Below, piece after piece: positions 18,565-28,600 of a DNA stretch of 36,349 nt (positions within the stretch are counted from its first letter, which is position 1; every line of letters begins with the position of its first letter). The stretch is taken from positions 1-36,349 of the forward strand of contig CANGFV010000008.1 in the NCBI GenBank assembly GCA_947453225.1, written 5' to 3'. A program made the position numbers and the translations under genes. A model generated the notes under the pieces. That model ran no database searches, was not told where the DNA came from, and was given only the letters and a program-made list of their open reading frames with translations. Origin of the DNA: Pseudomonadota bacterium. Lineage in GTDB: Bacteria; Pseudomonadota; Gammaproteobacteria; Steroidobacterales; Steroidobacteraceae.

Positions 18565-19551
18565 ATGCAGATCTACTCACAGAAAGACGTTAACAAGAAA
18601 GCGCTTAAGGGCGCACGCATCGCTATCCTCGGCTACGGCAGCCAAGGTCGCGCTCATGCACTGAACCTTAAGGACAGCGGTTATGACGTTGTTGTTGGCC
18701 TACGCAAGGGTGGCGATAGCTGGAAAAAAGCTCAGAAAGATGGCCTGAAGGTGGTTGAACCTGCCACCGCTGTAAAAGGCGCAAAGCTTATTGCATTCCT
18801 AGTGCCTGACTTGGCTCAGAAAGATCTCTACAAGCAAGTGATCGGCAATGTTTCTTTGGGCGCAACCATTCTGTTTGCTCACGGCTTTAACATTCAGTAC
18901 AAACTCATTAAACCTCGTAAAGATCTTGATGTGGTGCTGATTGCACCAAAAGGCCCTGGCCATTTAGTGCGCCGTCAGTATGAACAAGGTCGCGGCGTGC
19001 CTTGTCTGATTGCCGTTGCTCAAGATGCGACTAAGAGCGGTTTCGATAATGCCCTCGCCTATGCTGATGGTATTGGCGGCACTCGTGGTGGCGTAATTAA
19101 GACCACCTTCGCTGAAGAAACAGAAACTGATCTATTCGGCGAACAGTCTGTACTGTGCGGCGGTACCACTGAACTGGTTTGCAAAGGCTTTGAAGTATTA
19201 ACTGAAGCCGGCTATCAACCTGAAGTGGCCTACTACGAAGTAATGCACGAACTAAAACTGATCGTTGATTTGTTGCACGAAGGCGGCTTGGCCAAAATGC
19301 ATCAATACGTCAGCGAAACTTGTAAGTATGGCGACTTAACTCGTGGCCCACGCATTGTTACGCCATCGGTAAAGCGCGAAATGAAGAAAGTACTGAAGGA
19401 AGTTCAGAACGGTAAGTTTGCCCGTCAATGGATTGCTGAAAACAAGCGCGGTCAGAAAAAGTACAAGGCTTTAATGAAGAAAGACCTTGCACATCCAATC
19501 GAAAAGGTTGGCGCCAAACTGCGTGCACGTATGCCATGGCTGGAAGCGTAA
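18565..19551 (+). CDS. ilvC: Ketol-acid reductoisomerase, class I
   Basis: A 328-residue NADP-dependent enzyme that isomerises and reduces acetolactate or acetohydroxybutyrate to the dihydroxy acids used by IlvD. The Rossmann motif is GYGSQG (residues 23-28). [20 protein letters not shown] and the magnesium-binding [20 protein letters not shown] segment are present, and the single C-terminal knotted domain identifies the short class I form. I chose the ATG at 18565 because AGGAG lies 8 nt upstream and homologues begin at this point; an upstream ATG at 18529 would add 12 unlikely residues. It is the first gene of the ilvC-leuA-ilvE-leuCDB cluster and is probably controlled by the attenuator in its leader. 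Confidence 0.97.
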   Translation: MQIYSQKDVNKKALKGARIAILGYGSQGRAHALNLKDSGYDVVVGLRKGGDSWKKAQKDGLKVVEPATAVKGAKLIAFLVPDLAQKDLYKQVIGNVSLGATILFAHGFNIQYKLIKPRKDLDVVLIAPKGPGHLVRRQYEQGRGVPCLIAVAQDATKSGFDNALAYADGIGGTRGGVIKTTFAEETETDLFGEQSVLCGGTTELVCKGFEVLTEAGYQPEVAYYEVMHELKLIVDLLHEGGLAKMHQYVSETCKYGDLTRGPRIVTPSVKREMKKVLKEVQNGKFARQWIAENKRGQKKYKALMKKDLAHPIEKVGAKLRARMPWLEA

Positions 19552-19595
19552 GCTCCAGTCCATAGCCCAGATCCGTTAAGGAACAAGCACAGCGC

Positions 19596-21161
19596 ATGAT
19601 CACCCCTGATCCAAACCGCGTTCTAATATTCGACACCACATTACGTGATGGTGAACAGTCTCCCGGTTGCAGCATGACGCAACCGGAAAAACTGCGAATT
19701 GCCAGAGCATTGGCGGAATTAGGGGTGGACATTATTGAAGCCGGCTTTCCTGCGGCTTCGCGCGGTGACTGGGAAGCAGTCAATGCGATCGCCCGTGAAA
19801 CTCATGGGCCACGCATTGCTGGATTGGCGCGATGTCATCGTGATGACATCAACAAAGCTTGGGCCGCACTTAAAGATGCCGCCAAGCCACGTTTGCACGT
19901 ATTTCTCGCCACCAGTGCCATACACCGTCAATACAAACTCAATATGGCGAAGGATGAAATCATTCGCACTGCGGTTGAAGGCGTAAAAATTGCCCGCGAT
20001 CTTTGCGACGATGTTGAATTTTCTCCAGAAGATGCTTCACGCACCGAACCGGAATTTTTAGCTGAAGTGGTCAGCGCCGTTATTGATGCAGGCGCAACCA
20101 CTATTAATGTGCCCGACACTGTCGGTTACACCGTACCGGAAGAATTCTATGAAGTGTTTCGGTACCTCAAACAACATGTTTCGAATATCGATAAAGCTAT
20201 CTTGTCGGTTCACTGCCACGATGATTTAGGCATGGCCGTAGCCAATAGTTTGGCAGCAGTACGCGCTGGCGCTCGTCAAATTGAATGCACGATTAACGGA
20301 ATTGGCGAACGCGCTGGCAACTGCTCACTTGAAGAAGTGGTCATGGCGATTAAAACCCGTGAAAACCAATTCAAAGTTCATACCGGCATTCATACAACCA
20401 AGTTATATCCCACCAGTCGCTTGGTCTCTTCGATCACCGGCATGGCCATTCCCCGCAATAAAGCGATTGTGGGCGAAAATGCATTTGCACATGAATCAGG
20501 CATCCACCAACACGGCATGCTACGCAATAGCTCTACTTACGAAATCATGCGTCCGCAAGATGTGGGCTTAACACGCACTAGTCTTGTATTGGGCAAGCAC
20601 TCAGGTCGGCATGCATTTCGTGAGCGCGTAAAAGAACTCGGCTTTGAAGTCAGCGACGCTGAATTCAATCAAATGTTTGAAAAGTTCAAATCTTTAGCCG
20701 ATAAAAAGAAAGAATTATTTGATGGCGACATCGAAGCATTAGTCATGCAGGCCGAAACCGACGCTCCTGGTCCGTGGCAATTACTTGAAGTGAACGTCAA
20801 CACTACACCAGGTGAAGCACAAGCTACCATCAAACTGCAACATGCTGAGGGTCGTACTGAACAGCACTCTGTAACCGCTGCTGGCCCTGTAGATGCTGTG
20901 ATCAAAGCCATTGAAACAGCCACACAACTTAAAGCCGCGCTATGTAAATTTGAGGTACGCAGCGTTTCGATTGGTGAAGATGCTCAAGGTGAAGCCCTCA
21001 TCACCGTGGATCACAACGGCCGCAGCTACCGTGGCGTCGGCATCAGTACAGATATCATTGAAGCTGCCGCACGCGCCTTCCTTGAAGTTGTTAACCGTAT
21101 AGAGACCACTCGCCATAGCGCCGAACGCCGCGCTGAGCGCTCAGTCATGGCTAATCCCTGA
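19596..21161 (+). CDS. leuA: 2-isopropylmalate synthase
   Basis: A 521-residue LeuA that condenses 2-ketoisovalerate with acetyl-CoA in the first committed step of leucine synthesis. The catalytic barrel begins FDTTLRDGEQSPGCSM; the second signature includes LSVHCHDDLGMAVANSLAA, and NGIGERAGNCSLEEV follows. The metal-binding and linker part has HESGIHQHGML. The C-terminal regulatory domain (about residues 390-510), where leucine feedback inhibition acts in homologues, is intact. AAGGA lies 13 bases before the ATG, a long spacing. It starts 44 bases after ilvC and 21 bases before ilvE. The length matches E. coli LeuA (523). Confidence 0.97.
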   Translation: MITPDPNRVLIFDTTLRDGEQSPGCSMTQPEKLRIARALAELGVDIIEAGFPAASRGDWEAVNAIARETHGPRIAGLARCHRDDINKAWAALKDAAKPRLHVFLATSAIHRQYKLNMAKDEIIRTAVEGVKIARDLCDDVEFSPEDASRTEPEFLAEVVSAVIDAGATTINVPDTVGYTVPEEFYEVFRYLKQHVSNIDKAILSVHCHDDLGMAVANSLAAVRAGARQIECTINGIGERAGNCSLEEVVMAIKTRENQFKVHTGIHTTKLYPTSRLVSSITGMAIPRNKAIVGENAFAHESGIHQHGMLRNSSTYEIMRPQDVGLTRTSLVLGKHSGRHAFRERVKELGFEVSDAEFNQMFEKFKSLADKKKELFDGDIEALVMQAETDAPGPWQLLEVNVNTTPGEAQATIKLQHAEGRTEQHSVTAAGPVDAVIKAIETATQLKAALCKFEVRSVSIGEDAQGEALITVDHNGRSYRGVGISTDIIEAAARAFLEVVNRIETTRHSAERRAERSVMANP

Positions 21162-21182
21162 TCGAATTTCGGAGTCGCATTC

Positions 21183-22139
21183 ATGCCTATTACCCCAGCA
21201 AACTTTATATGGCAGAACGGAAAAATGGTTCCGTGGCATCAAGCCACCACCCATGTGTTAGCACACGCGCTGCATTATGGCTCCACAGTATTTGAGGGTG
21301 TGCGCGCTTACTCAACCCCTAAAGGGCCGATTATCTTTCGATTGAAAGAACATACGCGCCGTCTGTTTGATTCAGCTCGTATCTATCGCATGGATATTCC
21401 CTACTCTGTTGATGACATCAACAACGCGTGTAAAGAAATTGTGATGGCCAATAACCTCACCAATGGCGCTTATCTTCGTCCCTTTGTCTATCGTGGCTAT
21501 GGTGAAATTGGCGTGGCGCCAAAAAATCCACCGCCCATTGATACCGTGGTGGCAGGCTTTGAATGGGGCGCTTACTTAGGCGCTGAAGGCATGGAAAAAG
21601 GCATTGATGTATGTATTTCTTCTTGGCAACGTTTAGCACCAAACACTATTCCTTCCCTCGGTAAAGCAGCCGGCAATTATCTTTCCAGCCAACTGATCAG
21701 TATGGAAGCTAAACGCATGGGCTTTGCTGAAGGCATTGGCTTGGGCGTGGATGGCACAGTCAGTGAAGGCGCCGGTGAAAATCTATTCGTGATCCGCGAT
21801 GGCATCATTTACACGCCAGGACTGGGCAATTCGATTCTGCAAGGCATTACACGCGATACCGTGATTCAATTAGCCAGAGCCCATGGCTTTGAAGTACGTG
21901 AACAAGCCCTGCCTCGTGAAATGCTCTACATCGCAGATGAAATGTTTTTCACTGGTACTGCTGCTGAAGTCACCCCAGTGCGATCGGTAGACCATATTCA
22001 AGTGGGTGCTGGCCGACGCGGCCCAATCACTGAAGCTATTCAATCTGCGTTCTTCGGCTTATTCAACGGCAAGACCGCAGATAAATGGGGCTGGTTAGAA
22101 AGCTGCGAGCACTACACACCAAGCCCAAGAACAACCTGA
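21183..22139 (+). CDS. ilvE: Branched-chain amino acid aminotransferase
   Basis: A 318-residue class IV PLP-dependent aminotransferase that catalyses the last step to leucine, isoleucine and valine. The PLP lysine is Lys161 (SLGKAAGNYLSS); the signature EGAGENLFVIRDG (residues 195-207) and GITRDTVIQLA follow. LHYGSTVFEGVRAY near residue 31 is characteristic of IlvE rather than D-amino-acid transaminase. GGAG lies about 9 nt before the ATG. Its location between leuA and leuC is informative: all enzymes acting after the keto acids are in one unit. It is followed by a 139-base gap containing a perfect hairpin, so the leuCDB part may be differently expressed. Confidence 0.96.
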   Translation: MPITPANFIWQNGKMVPWHQATTHVLAHALHYGSTVFEGVRAYSTPKGPIIFRLKEHTRRLFDSARIYRMDIPYSVDDINNACKEIVMANNLTNGAYLRPFVYRGYGEIGVAPKNPPPIDTVVAGFEWGAYLGAEGMEKGIDVCISSWQRLAPNTIPSLGKAAGNYLSSQLISMEAKRMGFAEGIGLGVDGTVSEGAGENLFVIRDGIIYTPGLGNSILQGITRDTVIQLARAHGFEVREQALPREMLYIADEMFFTGTAAEVTPVRSVDHIQVGAGRRGPITEAIQSAFFGLFNGKTADKWGWLESCEHYTPSPRTT

Positions 22140-22173
22140 TGCATTAATAACGCTTCAGAAACAACGGAACGGC

Positions 22174-22202
22174 TTAAGCCATCGCTATTCACGATGGCTT
22201 AA
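22174..22202. repeat. 11-bp perfect inverted repeat between ilvE and leuC
   Basis: TTAAGCCATCG (22174-22184) and CGATGGCTTAA (22192-22202) surround a 7-nt loop. No T-run follows, so it is not a typical terminator; it may be an mRNA stability or processing hairpin. A smaller stem (GTGCA/TGCAC, 22235-22247) follows before leuC. Confidence 0.65.
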
Positions 22203-22278
22203 CACTAGTCAATTAACTTGTTATTGATACACACGTGCAAGATGCACCCCACTACACTGACTGTGATCAAGAAATAAC

Positions 22279-23688
22279 ATGAACACACCAAAAACCCTTT
22301 TCGAAAAAGTTTGGGAACGTCATGAAGTCGTGCCAGAAACTGCCGACACCCCCGCCGTGTTGTACATCGACCTGCATCTCGTGCATGAAGTCACTTCACC
22401 ACAGGCATTCTCTTTGCTGCGCGAACAAGGACTAAAGGTACGTCGTACTGATCGCACCTTGGCGACCATGGATCATTCCACACCGACTGATCCTGCCGAA
22501 ATTGCCGGCAGAGTGCCTATCAAGGTGAAATCTGCTGCAGAGCAGATTAAGCAACTGGAAAAAAACTGTGCTGAGTTTAATGTTGAACTACTGAATCTAC
22601 ATTCAACTCAGCGCGGCATTGTGCACGTTGTAGGCCCTGAACTAGGCGCCACACAACCAGGCAAAACCATTGTGTGCGGCGACAGCCATACCGCAACGCA
22701 TGGCGCATTTGGTGCGCTTGCCTTCGGGATCGGCACCACCGAAGTGGGTCATGTGCTAGCCACGCAATGCTTATTACAGCGCCGCCCCAAAACGTTAGCC
22801 ATTACCGTTGATGGCAAGTTAGGAAAAGGCGTTACAGCTAAAGATTTAATTCTCGCCATTATTGGCAAAATCGGCGTGGCGGGCGGTACCGGCCAAGTCA
22901 TTGAGTACCGTGGCTCAGCCATTGAAGCCCTGTCGATGGATGGACGCATGACAGTGTGCAACATGTCAATTGAAGCGGGCGCTCGCGCCGGCATGATTGC
23001 ACCTGATGAAACTACTTTTGCCTATTTGAAAGGTCGCCCCAAAGCACCACAAGGTGCACAGTGGGATAAAGCCGTTCAAGAATGGAAGCAATTATGCAGC
23101 GATCCGGGCGCAAAGTTTGATCGCGAAGTTCATATCAACGGTAACGAACTCGTACCAATGATTACTTATGGCACTCATCCCGGCATGGTGATGCCAATCA
23201 ATGGACAAGTGCCCGACCACAGCGGCGATTCTGTGTTTATGAAATCCCTTGCGTATATGGGACTGCAGCCCAACGAAACATTGCTGGGCAAACCTATCCA
23301 AGTGGTCTTCATTGGTAGTTGCACCAATGCACGACTCTCTGATTTGGAATTGGCGGCACAGGTGATGAAGGGACGAAAAGTAGCGCCCGGCGTACGAGCA
23401 CTGGTTGTACCCGGCTCGCAACAAATTAAGCGTGAAGCCGAAGCGCTTGAACTGGACAAAATATTCACTGACGCAGGCGCCGAATGGCGTGAATCAGGCT
23501 GCTCTATGTGTATCGGCATGAATGGCGACACCGTCGCTAGCGGTCACTATGCAGTGAGCACCAGCAATCGCAACTTCGAAGGCCGACAAGGCGCAGGGGC
23601 GCGTACCTTACTGGCCAGCCCAGCGACCGCCGCTGCATCCGCTATTCGCGGCTGCGTCGCCGATCCTCGTGAATTTATAAATCAATAA
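22279..23688 (+). CDS. leuC: 3-isopropylmalate dehydratase large subunit
   Basis: A 469-residue aconitase-family subunit that with LeuD isomerises 2-isopropylmalate to 3-isopropylmalate. The expected [4Fe-4S] ligands are Cys348 ([13 protein letters not shown]) and Cys408 and Cys411 ([10 protein letters not shown]). Other family features are [35 protein letters not shown] and a C-terminal [20 protein letters not shown]. The length matches E. coli LeuC (466). It starts 139 bases after ilvE and ends 17 bases before leuD. The Shine-Dalgarno (AAGAAA) is modest. Confidence 0.97.
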   Translation: MNTPKTLFEKVWERHEVVPETADTPAVLYIDLHLVHEVTSPQAFSLLREQGLKVRRTDRTLATMDHSTPTDPAEIAGRVPIKVKSAAEQIKQLEKNCAEFNVELLNLHSTQRGIVHVVGPELGATQPGKTIVCGDSHTATHGAFGALAFGIGTTEVGHVLATQCLLQRRPKTLAITVDGKLGKGVTAKDLILAIIGKIGVAGGTGQVIEYRGSAIEALSMDGRMTVCNMSIEAGARAGMIAPDETTFAYLKGRPKAPQGAQWDKAVQEWKQLCSDPGAKFDREVHINGNELVPMITYGTHPGMVMPINGQVPDHSGDSVFMKSLAYMGLQPNETLLGKPIQVVFIGSCTNARLSDLELAAQVMKGRKVAPGVRALVVPGSQQIKREAEALELDKIFTDAGAEWRESGCSMCIGMNGDTVASGHYAVSTSNRNFEGRQGAGARTLLASPATAAASAIRGCVADPREFINQ

Positions 23689-23705
23689 TTTATAGAGTAT
23701 TCATC

Positions 23706-24281
23706 ATGGAACCAATACGTTTAATTAAATCCAAAACCGTAGTACTGCCGTACTCTGACATCGACACTGATCAGATCATCCCAGCTCGGTTTTTAACGAC
23801 CACCACCAAGGCCGGCTTGGGGCAACATGCATTTTCCAACTGGCGCTATCTTGCCGACGCCAGCACCAATCCAGAATTCATCCTGAATCAAGACAGCGCC
23901 CGCGGCTGCAAAATACTCGTTGCCGGCAATAACTTTGGCTGCGGCTCTTCTCGTGAACATGCGCCCTGGGCCCTACTCGACTTTGGCTTCAAGGCTGTAA
24001 TTAGTACTGAAATCGCCGACATCTTCCGCAGCAACAGCCTTAAGAACGGTTTACTCCCGGTTGTTATTGATAAAGAAAACCATGCTTGGCTTATGGCCAA
24101 CCCTGGAACCGAACTGACTATCGACTTACAAAACAGCACCCTCACACTAGCCAATGGCAAAGCAGTGAGTTTCAAGATTGAGGGCTTTGCTAGATATTGC
24201 TTACTTAATGGCGTCGATGAACTCGGCTTCATCATGAATCAACTAGACACCATTCAACAATACGAACAGGCGCGCGCATGA
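23706..24281 (+). CDS. leuD: 3-isopropylmalate dehydratase small subunit
   Basis: A 191-residue partner of LeuC, forming the swivel domain of the dehydratase. It contains [13 protein letters not shown] near the N-terminus and the conserved [21 protein letters not shown] segment (near residue 76). E. coli LeuD is 201 residues, so this is full length. Its last bases overlap the leuB start (ATGA, four bases), indicating translational coupling. Confidence 0.97.
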   Translation: MEPIRLIKSKTVVLPYSDIDTDQIIPARFLTTTTKAGLGQHAFSNWRYLADASTNPEFILNQDSARGCKILVAGNNFGCGSSREHAPWALLDFGFKAVISTEIADIFRSNSLKNGLLPVVIDKENHAWLMANPGTELTIDLQNSTLTLANGKAVSFKIEGFARYCLLNGVDELGFIMNQLDTIQQYEQARA

Positions 24282-25339
24282 GAGCAAAAATTGTAGTTCT
24301 ACCGGGTGACGGCATTGGCCCAGAAGTTACCGAGCAGGCGGTCCGCGTTCTTCAAGCTGTCGCCAAAAAATTTGGTCACCAATTTGAAACTGAAGAACAA
24401 CTGATCGGTGGCGCTGCTATTGATGCGACAGGTTCAGCTTTACCAAAACAGACTGAAACAGCCTGTAAACAAGCAGATGCGGTGTTACTTGGCGCTGTCG
24501 GCGGCCCTAAGTGGTCAGCCCCTGAAGCCAAGGTTCGTCCTGAGCAAGGCTTATTGGCCATTAGAAAATCGCTGGGACTGTTTGCCAATTTACGTCCAGT
24601 AACGCTTCACCCAGCATTGATGGATGCATCCACCATTAAACCTGAAGTACTCAAAGGCACCGACATCATGGTGGTACGGGAACTGACCGGCGGCATTTAC
24701 TTCGGCGAAAAAACTCGCACTGAAACTACGGCTAGCGACTTGTGCAGTTACTCTGTTAATGAAATTGAACGCGTCACTCGCGTTGCCGCCCAGTTGGCTC
24801 GCCAACGCCGTAAGCAATTAGTGTCCGTCGATAAAGCCAATGTGCTGGAAACCTCTCGCCTCTGGCGTAGCACTGTTGAAAAACTCATGAAGAGCGAATT
24901 CCCTGACATCCAGGTGGAGCACATGCTGGTGGATTCAGCTGCCATGCACCTAATCCGTCGTCCCTCAAGTTTTGACGTGATGGTCACAGAAAATATGTTC
25001 GGCGACATCCTTACCGATGAAGCATCGATGCTGGCAGGATCTTTGGGACTCCTACCTTCGGCTTCCCTTGGGGCTGGCACCCTAGGTCTGTACGAGCCAA
25101 TTCATGGCTCCGCCCCAGATATCGCCGGCAAGGGCCTAGCCAACCCCTATGCCACTATTTTGAGCGTAGCCATGCTAGTCAGACACTCCTTGAAGCTGGA
25201 AACCGAAGCGCAAGCCATTGAATCGGCTGTATCTTCTGCCATTTCAGAGGGCGTCAGAACCGCAGATATATCCGCAGGCGGCCCTGTGGCCAGCACCTCA
25301 GAAGCGGGCTCGGCTGTAGTGGCGCGTTTATCGCAATAA
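24278..25339 (+). CDS. leuB: 3-isopropylmalate dehydrogenase
   Basis: A 353-residue NAD-dependent beta-decarboxylating dehydrogenase producing the keto acid precursor of leucine. It begins [20 protein letters not shown]. Substrate and metal contacts lie in [12 protein letters not shown] and [20 protein letters not shown], and the NAD-binding part has [18 protein letters not shown]. The length is normal for the family. It overlaps leuD by four bases and is the last gene of the ilv-leu cluster. The likely terminator lies 212 bases downstream, beyond a structured segment. Confidence 0.97.
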   Translation: MRAKIVVLPGDGIGPEVTEQAVRVLQAVAKKFGHQFETEEQLIGGAAIDATGSALPKQTETACKQADAVLLGAVGGPKWSAPEAKVRPEQGLLAIRKSLGLFANLRPVTLHPALMDASTIKPEVLKGTDIMVVRELTGGIYFGEKTRTETTASDLCSYSVNEIERVTRVAAQLARQRRKQLVSVDKANVLETSRLWRSTVEKLMKSEFPDIQVEHMLVDSAAMHLIRRPSSFDVMVTENMFGDILTDEASMLAGSLGLLPSASLGAGTLGLYEPIHGSAPDIAGKGLANPYATILSVAMLVRHSLKLETEAQAIESAVSSAISEGVRTADISAGGPVASTSEAGSAVVARLSQ

Positions 25340-25385
25340 TCACGTATCTTATTGTTTTTTATAAGGAATATAGTTAATAAAAAAA

Positions 25386-25581
25386 ACAAAAAGACGCTTG
25401 CCAAGTCACCACCCTGAGGGAGTATGATGATCGCAACTCCCTCCTGTTTTGCGGAGTGTGTAATCAGACTTGGTGGAAAGAAGCGGTGTCAGGTTAGTCC
25501 CACGTTGATGCAATCACATCATCAAGACTCTAGTCTTCGTTGCCACATTTAGGCCGACCTAAACAGTCGGCCTTATTTTTT
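25386..25581 (+). ncRNA. Candidate structured RNA (sRNA or long leuB 3' UTR)
   Basis: About 195 bases with several nested stems and no open frame. An outer stem CCAAGTC (25401-25407) pairs with GACTTGG (25467-25473) and encloses GAGGGAGT/ACTCCCTC (25416-25423 with 25436-25443). TTGATG/CATCAA (25505-25510 with 25520-25525) and AAGAC/GTCTT (25524-25528 with 25533-25537) follow, then the terminator hairpin. A weak promoter-like pair precedes it (TTGTTT 25352-25357, TTAATA 25374-25379, 16-base spacing) within an A/T-rich stretch. GGA triplets occur at about 25419, 25453 and 25475. I recognise no known RNA family. It could equally be the untranslated end of the leu mRNA. Confidence 0.45.
25551..25581 (+). 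terminator. Strong intrinsic terminator after leuB/candidate RNA
   Basis: AGGCCGAC (25551-25558) pairs perfectly with GTCGGCCT (25566-25573) around a 7-nt loop, followed by TATTTTTT. The T-run is only on the plus strand, so it ends rightward transcription and does not serve dnaE, which ends at 25625 on the other strand. Confidence 0.92.
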
Positions 25582-25624
25582 CGTAGCAGTGATTTCACTC
25601 AACACAAAATAACAACGCACAAGA

Positions 25625-28600
25625 TCAAGCGCGCCCATAACTTAACTGCACACCGTCTGAGCCACACACCTTACGCAACTGATCGAGTAACTCGTCACTC
25701 GGTGAGATCTTCCAATCCTCAGGCAAGTGCAGCACGGCACGTGCATTGTTATTTCGATAGTACACTGCAACGTCACACGCACCCTTACGGTGCGGTTTAA
25801 GAATTTTTTCAAGCTGCGGTACCATATCGCGCACGCTTTTATCCGGCCAGCGAATCATGAGCCGCTTAGCATTCTGTAAGCGCACTTGCCCAACCGCTTG
25901 CACTTTATTCACGGTAAGTCGCCAACCATCGATGAAATCGTCATAGCGCAACTTACCTTCAAGCAAAACAATTGAACCTTTGGTCAACAGGGATTTGTAT
26001 TGCAGGTAAGCCTCTTCAAATAACGTGGCTTCCAAACGCCCGCTACGATCATCTATTTTTAAAATAATTCGATTACCACGCTTACCGACTTCATCCACCA
26101 TGCCTGCAACTGTGACGGGACGACCTTGAAAGCGGAAGCCTTCTCCTTGGGGTACCGTTGGCTTATCTCCAGCTAAATCCGCAATTGATCCACTGGTCAT
26201 GCCACGCAGTTCATCGCGATATTCATCGTAGGGATGCCCACTTAAATATAACCCTAGAGTTTCTCGCTCACCCTCCAAGCGAACTCGCTCATGCCATTCA
26301 GGTACTTGCTCCATCACTAAGGATGCCGTATCGGTAGCATCTTCGACAGAGAGTCCAAACATATCGTTTTGTCCAACCACCTTGGCTTTAAGCGCCTGAT
26401 CCGCCATCTGTGTGGCACCGTTTAGGTTATGCATTAACGTCGCGCGGTTTTCACCAAACGAGTCTAACGCCCCTGAACGGATCAATGCTTCGAGCAAGCG
26501 TTTACTGAGACGATTCGCATCACAACGCTGACACAAATCCACCAAGCTCTTAAATGGTCCTCGAGCTTCACGCTCAGCCACCAAAGCATCGACAACCGCC
26601 TGCCCTACACCCTTGATTGCCCCTAGCCCATAACGAATAGTGCGCGGTCCTGAGACCGTAAACATATATGACGAATGATTAATATTCGGTGACTCAACCG
26701 TCAGCCCAATGCGGCGCGTCTCTTCAATAAGCGCTACCACCTTGTCAGTCTTATCCATATCAGAAGATAAAACCGCCGCCATGAAGGCCTCAGTGTGATG
26801 AACTTTGAGCCAAGCCGTTTGATACGACAGCATGGCATAGGCAGCAGAATGCGACTTATTGAATCCATAGCCAGCAAACTTTTCCATCAAATCAAAAATA
26901 AAGCCGGCCTGATCCGCATTCACCCCGCGGGCTTTAGCACCATCAACGAAAATGGCACGCTGCTTAGCCATTTCTTCTGGTTTTTTCTTACCCATGGCGC
27001 GACGCAACATGTCGGCACCGCCCAAGGTATAACCGGCAAGCACCTGAGCAATTTGCATCACCTGCTCTTGGTACACAATCACGCCATACGTTGGGGCCAG
27101 CACTGGCTTCAAATCTGGATGCAGATAATCAATGGGCACGCCTGCATCAGCTTTTTTGCGAGCAATAAAATCATCCACCATGCCCGCTTCGAGCGGACCG
27201 GGACGGAACAGCGCCACTAAGGCCACAATATCTTCAAAACAGTCGGGCTTAAGGCGGCGATTCAAATCCTTCATGCCACGAGATTCCAACTGGAATACCG
27301 CAGCAGTATCACCTCGCTGCATCAACTGATAGGTGGGTTGATCATTCAGTGGCAGTGCTGACATATCCAATGGTGGCTGCCCAGCCTTACTGCGTTGTGC
27401 ATTAATGGTTTTGACCGTCCAATCAATGATGGTCAGGGTACGCAACCCAAGGAAGTCAAACTTCACCAATCCCGCCGCTTCCACATCGTCTTTATCAAAC
27501 TGGGTGACCATCCCAGTGCCATCATCTGCACAATATAACGGCGCAAAATCCGTCAGCTGCGTCGGTGAAATTACCACGCCACCGGCATGCATACCGGCAT
27601 TGCGCACCAAACCTTCAAGCGACATAGCCAAATCAAGCAAGGCTTTGGTTTCTTCTTCATTCTGATACCGACGACGTAATTCGTCTTCTTTGGCAATCGC
27701 AGACTTAAGCGTGATACCCAACTCAAACGGAATCAGCTTCGCCACTGAATCAGCAAACCCATAACTGTGACCCATCACTCGAGCCACATCACGCACTACC
27801 GCTTTGGCCGCCATCGAGCCATAAGTAATGATTTGCGACACACGATCACGGCCATACTTTTGAGTCACATAATCAATGACTCGATCTCGACCTTCCATAC
27901 AAAAGTCGATATCGAAGTCGGGCATGGACACACGCTCTGGATTTAAGAAGCGCTCAAACAACAGATCATATTGCAGCGGATCAATGTCAGTAATTTTGAT
28001 GGCATACGCAACCAATGAACCAGCACCTGAACCACGTCCAGGGCCAACTGGAATTCCGTTATCTTTAGACCACTGAATAAAGTCAGCAACAATTAAGAAA
28101 TAACCTGCAAAGCCCATATTACAGATCACATCCAACTCTAATTGCAGGCGCTTGCGATACTCATCATGAGGTATTTGCCGGGTGCCAGGCGTGGCTTGCG
28201 CCACCAGTTGTTGCAACCTTCTCTCAAGCCCCTGCTGCGCTTCTTGCCGTAAAAATTCTTCTGTAGATAAGCCCTTAGGTACTGGATAGGCAGGCAGCAC
28301 TGACTTACCCAAATTCACTTCAAGACTGCACCGCTTTGCAATCTCAATGGAGTTATGAATGGCTTCAGGCAAATCAGCGAATAACTGAACCATCTCCTCG
28401 GGCGACTTCAAATACTGCTGTTCGCTATAGCGCCGTACCCGATTGGTATCACCAAGCAACGTACCCTCATGAATACATACGCGCGCTTCATGAGCCTCAA
28501 AATCGCTCTGCGAAACAAAGCGCACATCATTACTGGCCACCACGGGAATACCATGTCGCTGCGCAACCTCTACAGCGGCAGACAAATGAGCTGCTTCACC

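Noticed and set aside
25395-25581. 6S RNA, SRP RNA, RNase P RNA or tmRNA at the leuB-dnaE junction
   Set aside because: The conserved signatures I know for these RNAs are not visible, and gene context does not fit; left as an unassigned structured segment.
25540-25800. 86-codon plus-strand frame over the dnaE 3' end
   Set aside because: It starts inside the terminator region and overlaps conserved dnaE codons; a shadow frame.
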